Of a DNA stretch of 64,000 nucleotides, positions 33,778-46,528 are shown in pieces. The number at the start of each line of letters is the position of its first letter. Positions within the stretch are counted from its first letter, which is position 1. Position numbers and translations under genes: made by a program. The stretch comes from Ottelia alismoides (taxonomy: Eukaryota > Streptophyta > Magnoliopsida > Alismatales > Hydrocharitaceae), in assembly GCA_037367405.1 (NCBI GenBank), contig JAZKJV010000295.1:1364001-1428000 (forward strand), given 5' to 3'. The notes under the pieces are model-generated. The model saw only the letters and a program-made list of their open reading frames with translations. It ran no database searches and had not been told where the DNA came from.

Positions 33778-35540
33778 TGTTGGATATGCGAGCCCAGGGC
33801 GAGCCATTATGCAATAAATGTTATTGCGAATATCATTCCCCAATCTGAATTGAAGAATGTACAATTATGGTTATGTACCATGGCCATCTTGATGATCATA
33901 CAGCTGTTGATTCAAATATTGAATTATAGAGGCTGGTGCTTGGATGAACATCTAAAGAGTTAGATTGATGACTCATCAAGCACCATCAAATGATTGTTAA
34001 TAGATGATCTCCAGCATGAGTAGGAGATGGCAATCCTTTCTCAGTTAGGCTGATATCTGACCGACCTCTTGATGCAGGTCCTCTGCATAGGAATAGAGAT
34101 TCGGAGGTGTCGGATTAGTTAGGTCAAAGAGTTGACTTAACAAGATTGAGATAACCAAAGTCCTATATCGTATGCTGTCATGATATAGGCACGCATCCTC
34201 TGACCGAAGACAGATGTGTTACTATTTGTCTGAGTATGTACATTTGGCAGACCAATAGGTTGATGACCTAATCAAGGTCTATACACTGGCGCGCTGGTGT
34301 GCATGCAAGGGCATATGAGTAATACGATCTCTCAAAGGGATCATACAGGTTCACTTACCGAACCGGAAGACATGAGCTCACTCATGAGATATTGGGAAGA
34401 ATCAAATTCTGTGCACAGTCGTCTCACTTTGGTAGCTTGACCGAATTTGTAGGTTTGATATATATTTTTGGAAAGTATACGATCAAGACCTAGGTATGAT
34501 ATATGCTTTTGGAAAGTATATGATCGATACTGACTCCCAATGATTGAATGAGAAACTTAATGATAAAACTCTGAAGTAGACAATGTAAAATTGATCTTAT
34601 ACTTCAGGTTTATTCTGAGTCTTCCAGTATGCAGGATGTACAGGTATTAGGAATACCTGAGGGTGATGTGATCATAAACGGTTGTATAACCATGACGCCT
34701 CCATTTCTAGGGAGTGATGAAATGGGTCTGGATTTTAGTGACCTCTCTCAGTAGAGAAGTAATCTAATCTTAGTCCAAATGTTGGACATTGATCTGAGTG
34801 TGATTCAGATGCAATGAGAATATTAGATTTGCGGTCTTGATTTAATCAAGCATCTATGGGAGGCCCGAGATCTGGATTTGAGATTTGATCTCAATATCCA
34901 AGTCACTATACGTGGAACAATACAATCGCCATGTCCTTATCTCCAAGTATCTGCGAAGAAAGCGCATTATCCTTGAAAGAGTTCAGGATAATTTCATTGT
35001 TGATATAAGTATTCGAGCATTGAGAAAATAGATAATTAAAAGTGATTTAATTATCATGATTAATATGAATTCGATTCATATTATAAAGAGAGCTATCTTA
35101 GATAATTAAATGTGATTTGATTATCAAAAATGTAAATAATATGAATGTGATTCATATTATTTGGACACATGAGAATAGAGATCCAAGATCATTAAATGTG
35201 ATTTAATTATCATGGATATTGAATAATATGGATAGCACTATCCATATTAATCACATATATTATAAATGTGATTTATAATATATAAGAGAGAGCTATTTGT
35301 AATTTACATTTGTTGATTAAATGTTAATGTGAATTGGATTCACATTGAACTTTAAATTGAAAATGTAATTTACATTTTATTTTGGGTTGTGAATGCGATT
35401 CACAATTTTCCAATGGCAAGATTGCAATATTCACAAAATAATTACGAATTATTTTTGTAGAATAATTTACAACAATTGTTGTTGTAATAAATTGGAGATA
35501 CATGGAATAATGTAATCAAAGGAGATTACATTGGAGATGC

Positions 35541-35619
35541 TCCTTCCATATTAATAGGAGGGACGACCACCTATTCCTATTAGGAAAGGGTGGTCGTCCA
35601 CTCCATGTATATGGAAGGA
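35541..35619. repeat. 79 bp palindrome in copia B LTR
   Basis: Outer arms TCCTTCCATA / TATGGAAGGA, inner arms GGACGACCACC / GGTGGTCGTCC, centre TTCCTATTAGGAA. The 3' LTR copy is at 45447-45525 with a few changes. It lies about 210 bases upstream of the TATA box and could form a strong hairpin or bind a dimeric factor. Confidence 0.75.
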
Positions 35620-35828
35620 GGCACTCTCTCTTTCCCATTATCTCCATATTTATTTGATTTAATTTGAGATTGATTAATTTTGATTTATCAATATAGATTT
35701 AATCTAAATTAAATTAACTGTTGTTGGTTTTTACCAACATAATTCTTTGCCATTAAAAGAAACACAAATCAATGAGAATCATTGGATTTGTGTTGCCCAT
35801 GGATTGAGATCCATGAATCCCAAAATAT

Positions 35829-35835
35829 TATAAAA
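35829..35835 (+). promoter_or_regulatory. TATA box of copia B 5' LTR
   Basis: TATAAAA in CAAAATATTATAAAAGGAG, kept in the 3' LTR at 45734-45740. It is followed after about 45 bases by CT repeats, resembling the pyrimidine patch of plant core promoters. Confidence 0.65.
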
Positions 35836-36418
35836 GGAGAGGCACCCTTTTGCTCTTCTTTACATAATGAGAACATAAGTCTCTCTCTCTCTCTTCCTCT
35901 CTCTACATGCCTGCTCTCTCTCTCTCTCCCTCTCATATGGCCGTCCACCATGGATGCCCTAGAGGGAGTCTCCATCACCGCATCGTTGTCGTTATGCTGC
36001 CCAATCGTTTGCTTGTGGATCTCTGTCTCCTTTGGTGCTCCTCGCTCGTGAAGAAGACGTCCGATCTCATGTGCTGAGATCAGGAGATCCGCTGCTTGGG
36101 TCATCAACATGGATTGCGAGAAGCATGTGTTTCATCAACACGCTCGCAAGCGTCTCCTCCATCAGATCGGACTTGAGACAGGAGGTCTCTTCCTGTAGAG
36201 ACTCGATCGCAACCACGCTTCAAGATGTAATCATATTACTTGTTTGTGTTTTAGACGAAACGATCCGAGAAGTGTTCTTGGATCATGTGGTTTCGTCACA
36301 TAAAATTTTTTAATTTCCGCTGCATATAACAACTAGTCGGACTAGTCATTCCTCGTCGTATTGGATACGATGATCACGCTTCCATGATGCGCTTGAGGAT
36401 TATACCATATCCTTCAAG

Positions 36419-36431
36419 TGTTATCAGAGCC
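36419..36431 (+). promoter_or_regulatory. Primer binding site of copia B (initiator tRNA-Met)
   Basis: TGTTATCAGAGCC starts two bases after the LTR. The standard copia site is TGGTATCAGAGC, so one base has changed. Confidence 0.8.
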
Positions 36432-39134
36432 TTAGGTCGAAGGTTTTGGATACGATCCGTAAACCTAGGACGATTGGGTTCGTTAAGATTGCGAAAGTTT
36501 TTATCGCATTTCATTTTCGCATCTCTATTTTGTGATTATTTTCGGCCCTGTTTAAATTGTTTAAACACGGAAATAAAACTGGAATTTTGTTTCCCATTAA
36601 ATAAGGAAATCATGGGATCTGAGTTTACGTAATTTGGATTCCGTTTGCTTGAGATATGGTTGTTTTAATGAACATGTATTCACTGTTGCGGGAACTGCGA
36701 ATCTTAACATGATTAATGAGTTAATTACTATTTTGATCTGCCTCGAAATGCGTAAAATATCACTTAGGTTCTGTCCTAAATCAAATTAGCAATCTTTGAA
36801 AATTGATTTTGTCTAATTTGGATTTAAATTGATTGAGATATGTTAAATTTAATAAGTATGGGTCACTGCTGAAATTACAGTCCTAATCAAGAACCATGTG
36901 ATTGTCAATTAGTGAAATTAATTGTTTATTTCATGAAATAATTATGGAAAATATTTAATGATGATTATTTCCTTAATTGACTTGCCCTCAACCAATAAAT
37001 TGATTAGATTTGATCTAGATCATAATTGGAAACATAATCATCAAACTCCTTGCTTGAATAGGATTGGGAATTTGTCTAGCAAATTTCCTTATAATCAAAT
37101 TTTTTTGATTATTACTATATGGTATAATTTAGGTTGAAGAATTGATGATCATCTCAAGTACAAATTGATTGACTTGACATTATTTTTTCTTGAGGCGGAT
37201 ATGGTGTCTAGTCGGGGATCACTAGGGTAGCGGGTTGCACTGGTTGCAGTCCGTCCCACTCCCGCCGATACTGGCCATGACAACGGGTAGGGAATGAATG
37301 ATGCCTGAGAGATCATGATGTATTTTTCTAATTATTAAAATTCGAGTTAATACGTATTTTGAGCTAATACCATATATTCAAGTAAAATCAAGTTTGTTGA
37401 TTAAATTGGATTGAAAATTAATTTAATATGATTAAAGTGAATTATATCCAATTAAAAACACTCTATTGTGAATAGAGTTATTATTTTCTTTGGAAGAATT
37501 AATTATATGAATATGATTCATGATAATTGATTAAAATTTGAATAAGAGGTGGAGGATGACATAAGTGACATCCATGGTCTTCCGTCAAGACGAAGGGTTC
37601 CGTCGCCAGATGTTATATGTGGGAGACGCTTGTCTGAAGTAACAGCTCCTGCAAACGATCTATTTGGATCGGGCTCATCATTTCTCGAAAGAGTAAGGAC
37701 GTATGCGTAGTGACCCAATATCGGGTCCTCATATTATTGGGGCGATATTGGATTGCGCATAGCGAGTTGTATTCCTATTGACGGTTGGTTCAATTAATGA
37801 CGGGTCAACATCATCTTAGGGGTGGTGGGCCGGGTGTTAAAGACCGAATTGGAAGATGCAAGTTGGACTTGCAAGGCGGAATGTGTTCCCGCTTCTTTTT
37901 ATCTGAGTTACAGGTTCTCATATTACTGTAATGTAACAAAGATAAGGAAGGAGATCCCAGATCTTACTTGAGATATAATGGTAAGTATATCTCTTACATT
38001 GAAAGTGATTAAGGGAATGAACTTTCATTGTTGACATGACAAGACAACTTTGATATAAAATTCCTAAATCAAAGTAAATTATATATTTATATATGTTTAT
38101 GCAAATTTCTTATTTCAGATATTCATTCTTTAATTGCACTCAATGGTATACTCAATAATAACTAGTAGAATATCATGGATTGGACCTATGATCCAGATAT
38201 TGTACTTGTAATTGGACACATAATGTATGTGGTTGCAATGTGCAAGTTTCCTCATAATAATGAGGAATGATAATTAAATAGATAATAGGACTAAAACCCT
38301 AGGGTTTGTATGTCTCTATAAGTCTTGATCTCATCGAATGAAGTGACATGTCGATAATGATCGTAATTATCAAAATAATCCTTATAAAATCTAAGAAGAT
38401 GTTCTGGCATACATATGTGCTCTCGACATATAATCATGAATGGCATGGTTCTCTGCATTATGCAGAATGGTGGCTCTACAAGAGATGATGTATTCAAATT
38501 GTTTGAGTACCTACATGAACCTAAGTTTTAAGAGTTTAAATGGATGTAGATACAATGAGTGTCATCATTCTACTATCTATACTCTAGTCATTCATGAAGC
38601 TTCTTAATATTCAAATTGTATGAATTGAATGAAGCATGTATAAATGTTGAAATACTCTTATATTTAAATTTTTGATTTTAACATAAGAGATCCTTGATCT
38701 TGAGCAATGTTGCTTATAGATAAAGGGAGCGTAGTGGAAGCATGGGTTGGACCCAAGTAAGAAGCATAGTCAAAGAGTTGACTGTACTTCATTGACTTCC
38801 ATATGACATCCAAAGAATTGGATGAATGCTATTACTGCAATAAGTCGATGTGTTGATAGTATGACTATCAAATCTATCTAGAATCCTTAGAGAAGGAATC
38901 AGATAGTACATCAGAATAATCTACATATAATCATTGAAATTGACTTACTTATTTGATAAGATAAAGTCTAATAATTGTATTGACACTTGCAATTGGTTGC
39001 ATCTGTATTAGAATATTTGAAATTTGATCTTAAGGTTTAATGGTCATCCATGTTGGAAGTGATGCAATTGTTGCACCAATTTCCATTGGATCAATAGACT
39101 TCATATTTTCAGTGGGAGCCCTTAGTCTTATCAA
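36432..39134 (+). pseudogene. Copia B leader, decayed gag region and protease fragment
   Basis: 2.7 kb in which gag should lie, but I cannot trace a gag domain or CCHC knuckle. Only the last part is clear: the frame at 39040 reads VGSDAIVAPISIGSIDF, corresponding to the VGDGxxVxPxAIGTVxL segment of copia protease just after its active site. A GC-rich patch at 37200-37310 stands out from the AT-rich surroundings. Either gag is very degenerate or this copy descends from a gag-less, non-autonomous line. Confidence 0.5.
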
Positions 39135-41165
39135 ACTCTTCTTCTTAGTTTGTTTGTGTTTCCTTCATATCTTCTGTTCCCTGGCGCATGGAGCTTGGCA
39201 GAAAAAGAGAAAAGGGGACACAGACTAGAAGAAGAGAAGAGCGGATGAGAGAGAGAGGCAAAGAACGTCAGGCTTCGGGTTGAGCTCGGGTCTAGGATCC
39301 CCCAGTCCAACCAGGAATCTGACACCTAGGCACAAGATGAAGAAGGAAGAGGAGGCTTGATATTGAGTTCGAGTTCCAAAGCCCTCAAGCATAAACATCT
39401 CCGACTAGAGCTACAAGAAGAAAGAAGAGGCGAATACAAACGCGACCGCAGAGGGCGAGTCAAAGAGCAGGACTCACGAAAGAAAGAAAGAAAGAAAAGA
39501 AAAGCAAGGAAAGAAGAAGGTGACTCGAAGTTGACGGACAGACGATGACTGGGTAGACTGTCTACCTTGTCGAGCGGGGGACTTTGATTTATGGGAACTA
39601 GGACTCGCTCAAGAAAGACTCAAAGGACCAAGCCTCGTCGAATAGAAAAAGAAGAACAGGATCACACTTCAAAAAGACCTAAGAAAGAGGTCGGCTCCTA
39701 CCGGAATGTCAAAACGGAGACCATATGTACTGATCGGAGACCCAGTGGCATAGCTGGGTATTATCTAGGACTCCAGTAGCCCGGAAAGTCAAGAGCCCAA
39801 GGGGAGGTCATCTTTCAGCCAGCCGGATTCTCCTTGGACTATCAGAGCCTTAGGAGCATCGTACTGACTCTGCTTCGACCCAATGAGTCTACTGATCTTC
39901 AGTGCCGGTCATCATCAATTCCCAGATAGGTAGGCTAGGGGGAAAGTCTCTTCATCAACTAAGTCAAAATAATGAAAATGTTAAGGGAAATCCAGATGCC
40001 GCGGATCATCATCATTCGTATTCCCAAAAGATGGAACTGCCTAAGCTGTATAACGTCTTGCTCCAGATTGCGGTCAGTATGTGTTAAAAGCAAAAGGCGA
40101 AAGGCCTCTCTAGTTGAGCTGTGAGCGGAAGAGACCCTTCGTTGAGAAGGCACTTAGTAGAGTAGCTGGGTCTAATGACTCTGATTCAGATGCGGCCGGA
40201 AAGTCGGCAGATTTTCAGTAAGCAGAGAGCGGGGACAACATCTCTCTTCCGGACTTTCTTCGCGCTACGGACTTTTCCAGTTTCCGATCTCGTTTTCCCT
40301 TCGTCGTATAGTACAAAGGATCTTGCTTTCAATACTGAACTCTGAACTTACAGGATACTGAAACGAAACAAAGGCTTCCCCTATACGCATTCTGCTATAC
40401 ATTCCACTTTCAGCATTAAACAAAACGCATATCCACGGTAGTCAATTGGCTTCTCCCAAGAGGTCTAATTGAATTTAGCGGGACTGGAAGGATTCCCGCT
40501 GTTCTTGGGTGGCACTAATTCAGCCTGGGTGGCATGGAGCAGCTGGACCTTAGACATGAAGCATGTAGATGTAAATGAAGCAGGCATCAAAGAGCATCAA
40601 TTATTCATGCAGAAAAGCAATCCAGTAGAAATCAATAACGAAGCCATGACGGTCTGATTTCATCGACGAATCCTGGATACTTTCCTGCTTATGCCGGATT
40701 GACCCTGAGGAAAGCTATCCTACTTCACCTTATGCTTTCCAATCCGACCACTTGACCATTGCCTCACTCACTTCCCAGCTAGCTTGAGACTCTGAATGAA
40801 CTGCTCGCGCAGACCCCCCCTACTTCCAATAACACCACAAGATTTTTTTGGGGGTGGAGGCGACTATATATTTGGGGGCTGAATCGATCATTCTCCCTCC
40901 CTTTTTTTTGAGAGAACGGAATGGAAGAAAAGTAATGAAACCTGCGATTGCTACTGAATAACCTCCTTTGACTTTATCAAGGATCAAGCCTTTGACCTTT
41001 TTCTTCGTTCGCCAAATCTTCTTCAGTTCCATCCAAGCACGGAAAAATCTGCATTTTCGTGGAAGAAGAATATTATAATAGCCAGCCTCCAGGGATCCAA
41101 AAAGAGAATGAAATCCGGTGGTTGTTCGCTCTTTGATCAGTGATTTACCATCTCCTACATTCATA
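39135..41165. other. Mitochondrial DNA insertion (NUMT) within copia B
   Basis: About 2.0 kb of visibly higher GC content, with the texture of plant mitochondrial non-coding DNA. It is anchored by an rps1 remnant on the minus strand at 40820-41164. Copia protease sequence stops near 39135 and copia integrase sequence resumes after 41165. Ends are approximate to a few tens of bases. The ORFs at 39357-39548, 39591-39779, 39902-40087 and 40469-40657 match no mitochondrial gene I recognise. The block may be one piece or a mosaic. Confidence 0.7.
40820..41164 (-). pseudogene. rps1: Mitochondrial ribosomal protein S1 remnant
   Basis: 114 codons recognisable as plant mitochondrial RPS1, a small-subunit ribosomal protein with an S1 RNA-binding fold. 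Residues from about 10 on read IKERTTTGFHSLFGSLEAGY, then NILLPRKCRF, WMELKKIW and KKKVKGLILDKVKGGYSVAI, with AGFITFLPFR after. The C-terminus is off frame: a one-base change in the A-run near 40840 turns the expected NPKK-type end into TPKKILWCYWK. The N-terminal part is missing. In the nucleus it lacks a transit peptide and is inert. Confidence 0.75.
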
Positions 41166-43647
41166 GAGAGTTATGATGGATATATTTCAGATAGTAATCT
41201 AACATCCAGTGGACTCCGTTAAATTAGAAAATTAATGAATGGTTCATTAAGATTTCTAATACTGAAAATTAAACCTTTAAAGATCAATAGGAGGATAAAT
41301 ATCATTTGACAATGATATGGCATAATGTTTTGGACATATGTCTGTTGATGAGATCAATGGACAAGTAAGAGATGAAACTTTAGAATGTCTAAAAATTTCA
41401 AAACTTGCATACTTATGAATATTGTATTCAAAGTAAAATGTCCAATACACCCTTCTTTGGGAAAGATGTAAGATGTCAAGGTATTCTGGATCTCATACAT
41501 ATTGATGTATGTGAATCATCTATATCATAGTAAACATTATGGATATGTGATATCTATTGATGATTATTTGTGATATGAGATTTCTTCTTTTCACTTAGAA
41601 AACTTTGAAAATGTTCAAAGATTTCACAATTTTGGTTTAGAACCAAAGTTTGAAGGAAGATAAAATGAATTTGATCTAACCAAGGTAGCTTGTACCTATT
41701 AGATGAATTCGAGGAATACCATATGGAGATGTGAATATCATTCCTATCTCAATCCTCCTAATGAACCTTAACTCAATGGAGTTGTAGGGAGATACAATTG
41801 ATCATGTGTGACATGATTTGATCAATGATTAATCTTAGCATAATTATCTCTTAGTTTCCAGGTATATATATGTGGTAGAGACTACATTATATATATCCTT
41901 AATAAAGTTCCATGTGAGTAAGATGGAATCTGACACTGGAGAGTGCTACTTCATCAGGAAAATAAAGGATGGTATTGGATACCTACTTTATGACCTTGAG
42001 ATTCTTAACGGATCTCATCTCTGAGAATGTGATTCTTAGATGATGACTCTCTTGAGAATCAAGATGAAAATGAAGTAAAGGAACTCATTTAATCTTGAGA
42101 AGATAATGAGGCTCCTGAAATTGGAAACGAAATAGACAATTAAAGATGAAATATTAATACCTCTTCAAATAAGTTTGAAGATGGATTCCATGTGTCAGTT
42201 GAATCTGACCATGATCTGACTTCATGTGATGATGCTTCTGAAGATCATATCATGGAAAGATGGATGTTATCAATAAAGTTTAAAGTAGACTTCATATACA
42301 AATGTTGTATATAGACCCTCGAGGATCCAACTATATGGGTAAGACCTATTATGGTATAAATGGATCTTCAAGAGAAAGAGGGAACCTGATGAGAAGGTAG
42401 AGACCTTCAAAGCATGGTTCATAGCCATGAGCTACACACTGAAGAGAAGACATCGCTTGTGATGAGACTTGCTCTCCAGTGACCTTGCTTTAACCCATCA
42501 GAATATTGCTAACTATAGCTACACAACTTGACTATGACATCTTCATGACATGAGTCAAGATTGCATTCCTCTATGAATACCTCTCTGAGGATATTCATAT
42601 GAAGTAGCCCCAGGGCTTCATGGTTGAGGAAAACAAGGCGTGCAAGCTAAAGAACTCCATCTTTGGACTCAAATAAGCTTCTTGTAGTTGGAACATAAGA
42701 TTTGATGAAATTATAAATGTTATGATTTCAGATAAAATCTTGATGAACCATGTGAAACTTAGTGGGAGTGCCATTGTGTTCATCATGCTAAATGTAGATA
42801 ATATTCTAATCATTTAAAATGATTTAAGGATGGTAATAATAAGTGTTTTATAATCTGGTTGTTCAATACCTCGAGATACGATCTCAAGGATACCTCTTGG
42901 ATCTTAGTTCTGAAGTTGTTCAGAAGAAAAGAGAAGAGGGTATTGGGACAGTCACACTAATAGTACACCTTGGACATTTCCATTTTCTGGAAAATTCCAA
43001 GAAAGGCTTCTTTTCCTCAAAGATATGGTACATACCTATCTAAAGGGATAGCACCTCAAAGAGTTGAGGATGTGAATACAAACTGTTTGCCCTTGTGCAT
43101 CAGTTCCAAGAAGCCGGGTGTATGCTAGATATGTACAAAAGCCAGTTGTCCACCATGCAATGAGAGTAGTAAACTATTACTAATCCTACTATGGTGATAA
43201 AATACTTGATTGCATTAATAACGATATCTTCATAGAAGGTAAAACTTTTGAGATAGTGATCTCAAAGTCTTATCTTCAAGAAATTAAGACTTTATAGATA
43301 GTGATCTAAAAGGTCTTACCTACGGATACCTTAGGAGATAGAGATCTCCAGGAATAAGGGTATTCTGATAAGGATTATGGTAATACGGGTTATAATAATT
43401 GTTGAGCAGTAGTATCAAGGACGCTATAACTGCTTGGACTGTATTGAGTATTGGTTGCATAAGATGCAACATTCTCATTGGATGTGAACACTGTCACTAG
43501 GAGATATGCAAGTGCCTTAAAAGGACTTGGCATAGTCTCTTGGGAACAGAGTGACTGATCATCTTACCTAGCTATTTTTCTAAATAGCCTATGATAGTCA
43601 CATGAGTGTGGGTTTAAATGATTAGCCCATTAATGGCTCTTTGCGCT
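41166..43647 (+). pseudogene. pol: Copia B pol: integrase, RT and RNase H, degenerate
   Basis: After the NUMT the copia order continues. IWHNVLDIC (near 41320) and the CIQSKMSNTPFFGK stretch (near 41420) are the pre-integrase zinc-finger segment. LDLIHIDVCE (near 41490) carries the first catalytic Asp of integrase. DGFHVSVES...DHIMERWMLSIKFKVD (near 42180-42290) is the linker and RT start. ASWLRKTRRAS and MLMIF-type segments (near 42620-42800) are RT, and SKKGFFSSK (near 43000) follows. Stops and shifts occur every few dozen codons. The RNase H end is barely visible. Confidence 0.75.
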
Positions 43648-43657
43648 AGTGGGAGAT
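43648..43657 (+). promoter_or_regulatory. Polypurine tract of copia B
   Basis: AGTGGGAGAT directly before the TG of the 3' LTR, the usual copia form. Confidence 0.75.
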
Positions 43658-46318
43658 TGTTGGACATGCGAGTCCATGATGAGCCATTATGCAATAAATG
43701 TTATTGCGAATATCATTCCCTAATCTGAAATGAAGAATACATAATTTGCATAATAGGTCCCTTGGTACAATTAGGGTTATGTACCATGACCATCTTGATG
43801 ATCATACGGCCGTTGATTCAAATATTGAATCATAGAGGTCGGTGCTTGGATGAACATCTAAAGAGTTAGATTGAGGACTCATCAAGCACCATCAAATGAT
43901 TGTTAAGAGATAATCTCCAGCCTGAGTAGGAGATGGCAATCCTTTCTCAGTTAGGTTGATATCTGACCGACCTCTTGATGCATGTCCTCTGCATAGGAAT
44001 AGAGATTCGGAGGTGTCTGATTAGTTAGGTCAAAGAATTGACTTAACGAGATCGAGATAACCAAAGTCATATATCATATGCTGTCATGATATAGGCACGC
44101 ATCCTCTGACAGAAGACAGATGTGTTACTATATGTCTGAGTATGTACATTTGGCATACCAATAGGTTGATGACCTAATCAAGGTCTATACAACGGTGCGC
44201 TGGTGTGCATGCAAGGGCATATGAGTAATACGATCTCTCAAAGGGATCATATAGGTTCAGTTACCGGACCGGAAGACATGAGCTCACTCATGAGATATTA
44301 GGAGGAATCAAATTCCATACACGGTCATCTCGCTTTGGAAGCTTGACTGAATTTGTAGGTTTGATATATACTTTTGGAAAGTATATGATCAAGACCTAAG
44401 TATGATATATGCTTTTGGAAAGTATATGATCGATACCGACTCTCAATGATCAAATGAGAAACTTAATGATAAAACTCTGAAGTAGACAGTGTAAAAATGA
44501 TCTTATACTTCAGGTTTATTCTAAGTCTTCCAGTATGCAGGATGTACATGTATTGGGAATACTTGAGGGTGATGTGATCATAAACGGTTGTATAACCATG
44601 ACGCTTCCATTCCTAGGGAGTGATGAAACGGGTCTGGATTTTAGTGACTCCTCTCTGTAGAGAAGTAATCTAATCTTAGTCCAAATGTTAGACATTGATC
44701 TGAATGTGATTCAGATGCAATGAGAAGATTAGATTTGCGGTCTTGATTTAATCAAGCATCTATGGGAGGCCCGAGATCTGGATTTGAGATGTGATCTCAA
44801 TATCCAAGTCACTATACGTGGAACAATACAATCGCCATGTCCTTATCTCCACGTATCTGCGGAGAAAGCGCATTATCCTTGAAAGAGTTCAGGATAATTT
44901 CATTGTTGATATAAGTATCCGAGCATTGAGAAAATGGATAATTAAATGTGATTTAATTATCATGATTAATATGAATTCGATTCATATTATAAAGAGAGCT
45001 ATCTTAGACAATTAAATGTGATTTGATTATCAAAGATGTAAATAATATGAATGTGATTCATATTATTTGGGCACATGAGAATAGAGATCCAAGATCATTA
45101 AATGTGATTTAATTATCATGGATATTGAATAATGTGGATAGCACTATCCATATTAATCACATATATTATAAATGTAATTTAAAATATATTAGAGAGAGCT
45201 ATTTGTAATTTACATTTGTTTATTAAATGTTAATGTGACTTGGATTCACATTGAGCATTAAATTGAAAATGTAATTTACATTTTATTTTGGGTTGTGAAT
45301 GTGATTAACAATTTTCCAATGGCAAGATTGTAATATTCACAAAATAATTATGAATTATTTTTGTAGAATAATTTACAACAATTGTTGTTGTAATAAATTG
45401 GAGATACATGGAATAATGATATAAAAGGAGATTACATTGGAGATGCTCCTTCCATATTAATAGGAGGGACGGCCACCCATTCCTATTAGGAAAGTGTGGT
45501 CGTCCACTCCATGTATATGGAAGGAGGCACTCTATCGTTCCCATTATCTCCATATTTATTTGATTTAATTTGATATTGATTTATATTGATTTATCAATAT
45601 AGTTTTAATCTAAATTAAATTAATTGTGTTGGTTTTTACCAACATAAATCTTATCCATTAAAAGAAACACAAATCAATGAGAGCCATTGGATTTGTGTTG
45701 CCCATGGATTGAGATCCATGGATCCCAAAATATTATAAAAGGAGAGGCACCCCTTTGCTCTTCTTTACACAATGAGAACATAAGTCTCTCTCTCTTCCTC
45801 TCTCTAAATGCTTACTCTCTCTCTCTCTCCCCCTCTCATATGGCCGTCCACCATGGATGCCCTAGAGGGAGTCTCCATCGCTGCAGCATCGTCGTTATGT
45901 TGTCCGATCGTTTGCTCATGGATCTCCATCTCCTTCGGTGTGCCTCGCTCGTGAAGAAGATGTCGGATCTCGTGTGTTGAGATCAGGAGATCCGCTGCTT
46001 GGATCATCAACATGGATTGCCAGAAGCACGCATTTCATCAACACGCTCGCAAGCGTCTCCTCCGTCGGATCGGACTTGAGACATGAGGTCTCTTCGTTTA
46101 GAGACTCGATCGCAACCACGCTCCAAGAGGTAACCTATTACTTGTTTGTGGTTTAGACGAAACGATCCGAGAAGTGTTCTTGGATCATGTGGTTTGGTCA
46201 CATAAAAATTTTTAATTTCTGCTGCATAGAACAACTAGTCCGACTAGTCGTTCCTTGTCGTATTGGATACGATGCTTACGCTTCCGTGATGCGCTTGAGG
46301 ATTATCCCATATCCTTCA
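43658..46318 (+). repeat. 3' LTR of copia B (2661 bp)
   Basis: TGTTGGACATGC to ATATCCTTCA, matching 33778-36416. It carries the palindrome at 45447-45525 and TATA box at 45734-45740. It is followed by the CCATA duplication. ORFs at 44791-45015, 45687-45980 and 45938-46156 are LTR sequence. Confidence 0.92.
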
Positions 46319-46528
46319 CCATATAGGGACAAAAGATAGAACACATGGAGAGGAAATGTCATATAATTCATGAGATGCAAAAACATGGTGATATCACTAT
46401 CACCAAGGTTGCCTTTGTAAAAACATTATTGATCCTCTGATAAAGCCTGACACCAAAAACTTTTGACCAGTATGTTATGCGTGTGGTTTGAGAGTAGTCC
46501 ATAAATTGATCTAAAGGTTTGTAGGAGA
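46319..46528 (+). pseudogene. pol: Copia A RNase H C-terminal end
   Basis: Continues the frame cut at 33777. HMERKCHIIHEMQKHGDITI corresponds to KHIERKFHLIREIIxRGDVxI of copia RNase H, followed by a KVAFVKTL-like segment. A GTAGGAGAC purine-rich string at 46521-46529 marks the PPT and the start of the 3' LTR. Confidence 0.75.

Larger units (their letters stand above)
33778..36416 (+). repeat. 5' LTR of copia B (2639 bp)
   Basis: TGTTGGATATGC to ATATCCTTCA, matching 43658-46318 throughout. The 5' copy lacks about 20 bases present in the 3' copy near 43750. It contains a TATA box (35829-35835), a CT-rich stretch just downstream (35880-35935), and a long palindrome (35541-35619). The ORFs at 35769-36110, 35782-36051 and 36032-36313 are LTR sequence. 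Confidence 0.92.
33778..46318 (+). mobile_element. Ty1/copia retrotransposon (copia B) carrying mitochondrial DNA
   Basis: 12.5 kb element with two 2.6 kb LTRs, a PBS matching initiator tRNA-Met with one change, degenerate pol in copia order (protease, integrase, RT, RNase H), a PPT, and a perfect CCATA target duplication. A block of plant mitochondrial DNA (about 39135-41165) separates protease from integrase. LTRs differ by a few per cent by eye. The element is nested in copia A. Confidence 0.9.

Noticed and set aside
35769..36313. ORFs around the CT-rich part of the copia B LTR, repeated at 45687-46156
   Set aside because: They span TATA box and LTR end, and differ in frame between the two LTRs.
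39357..40657. Small ORFs in the mitochondrial block as mitochondrial genes
   Set aside because: I recognise no mitochondrial protein in them; only rps1 at 40820-41164 is supported.
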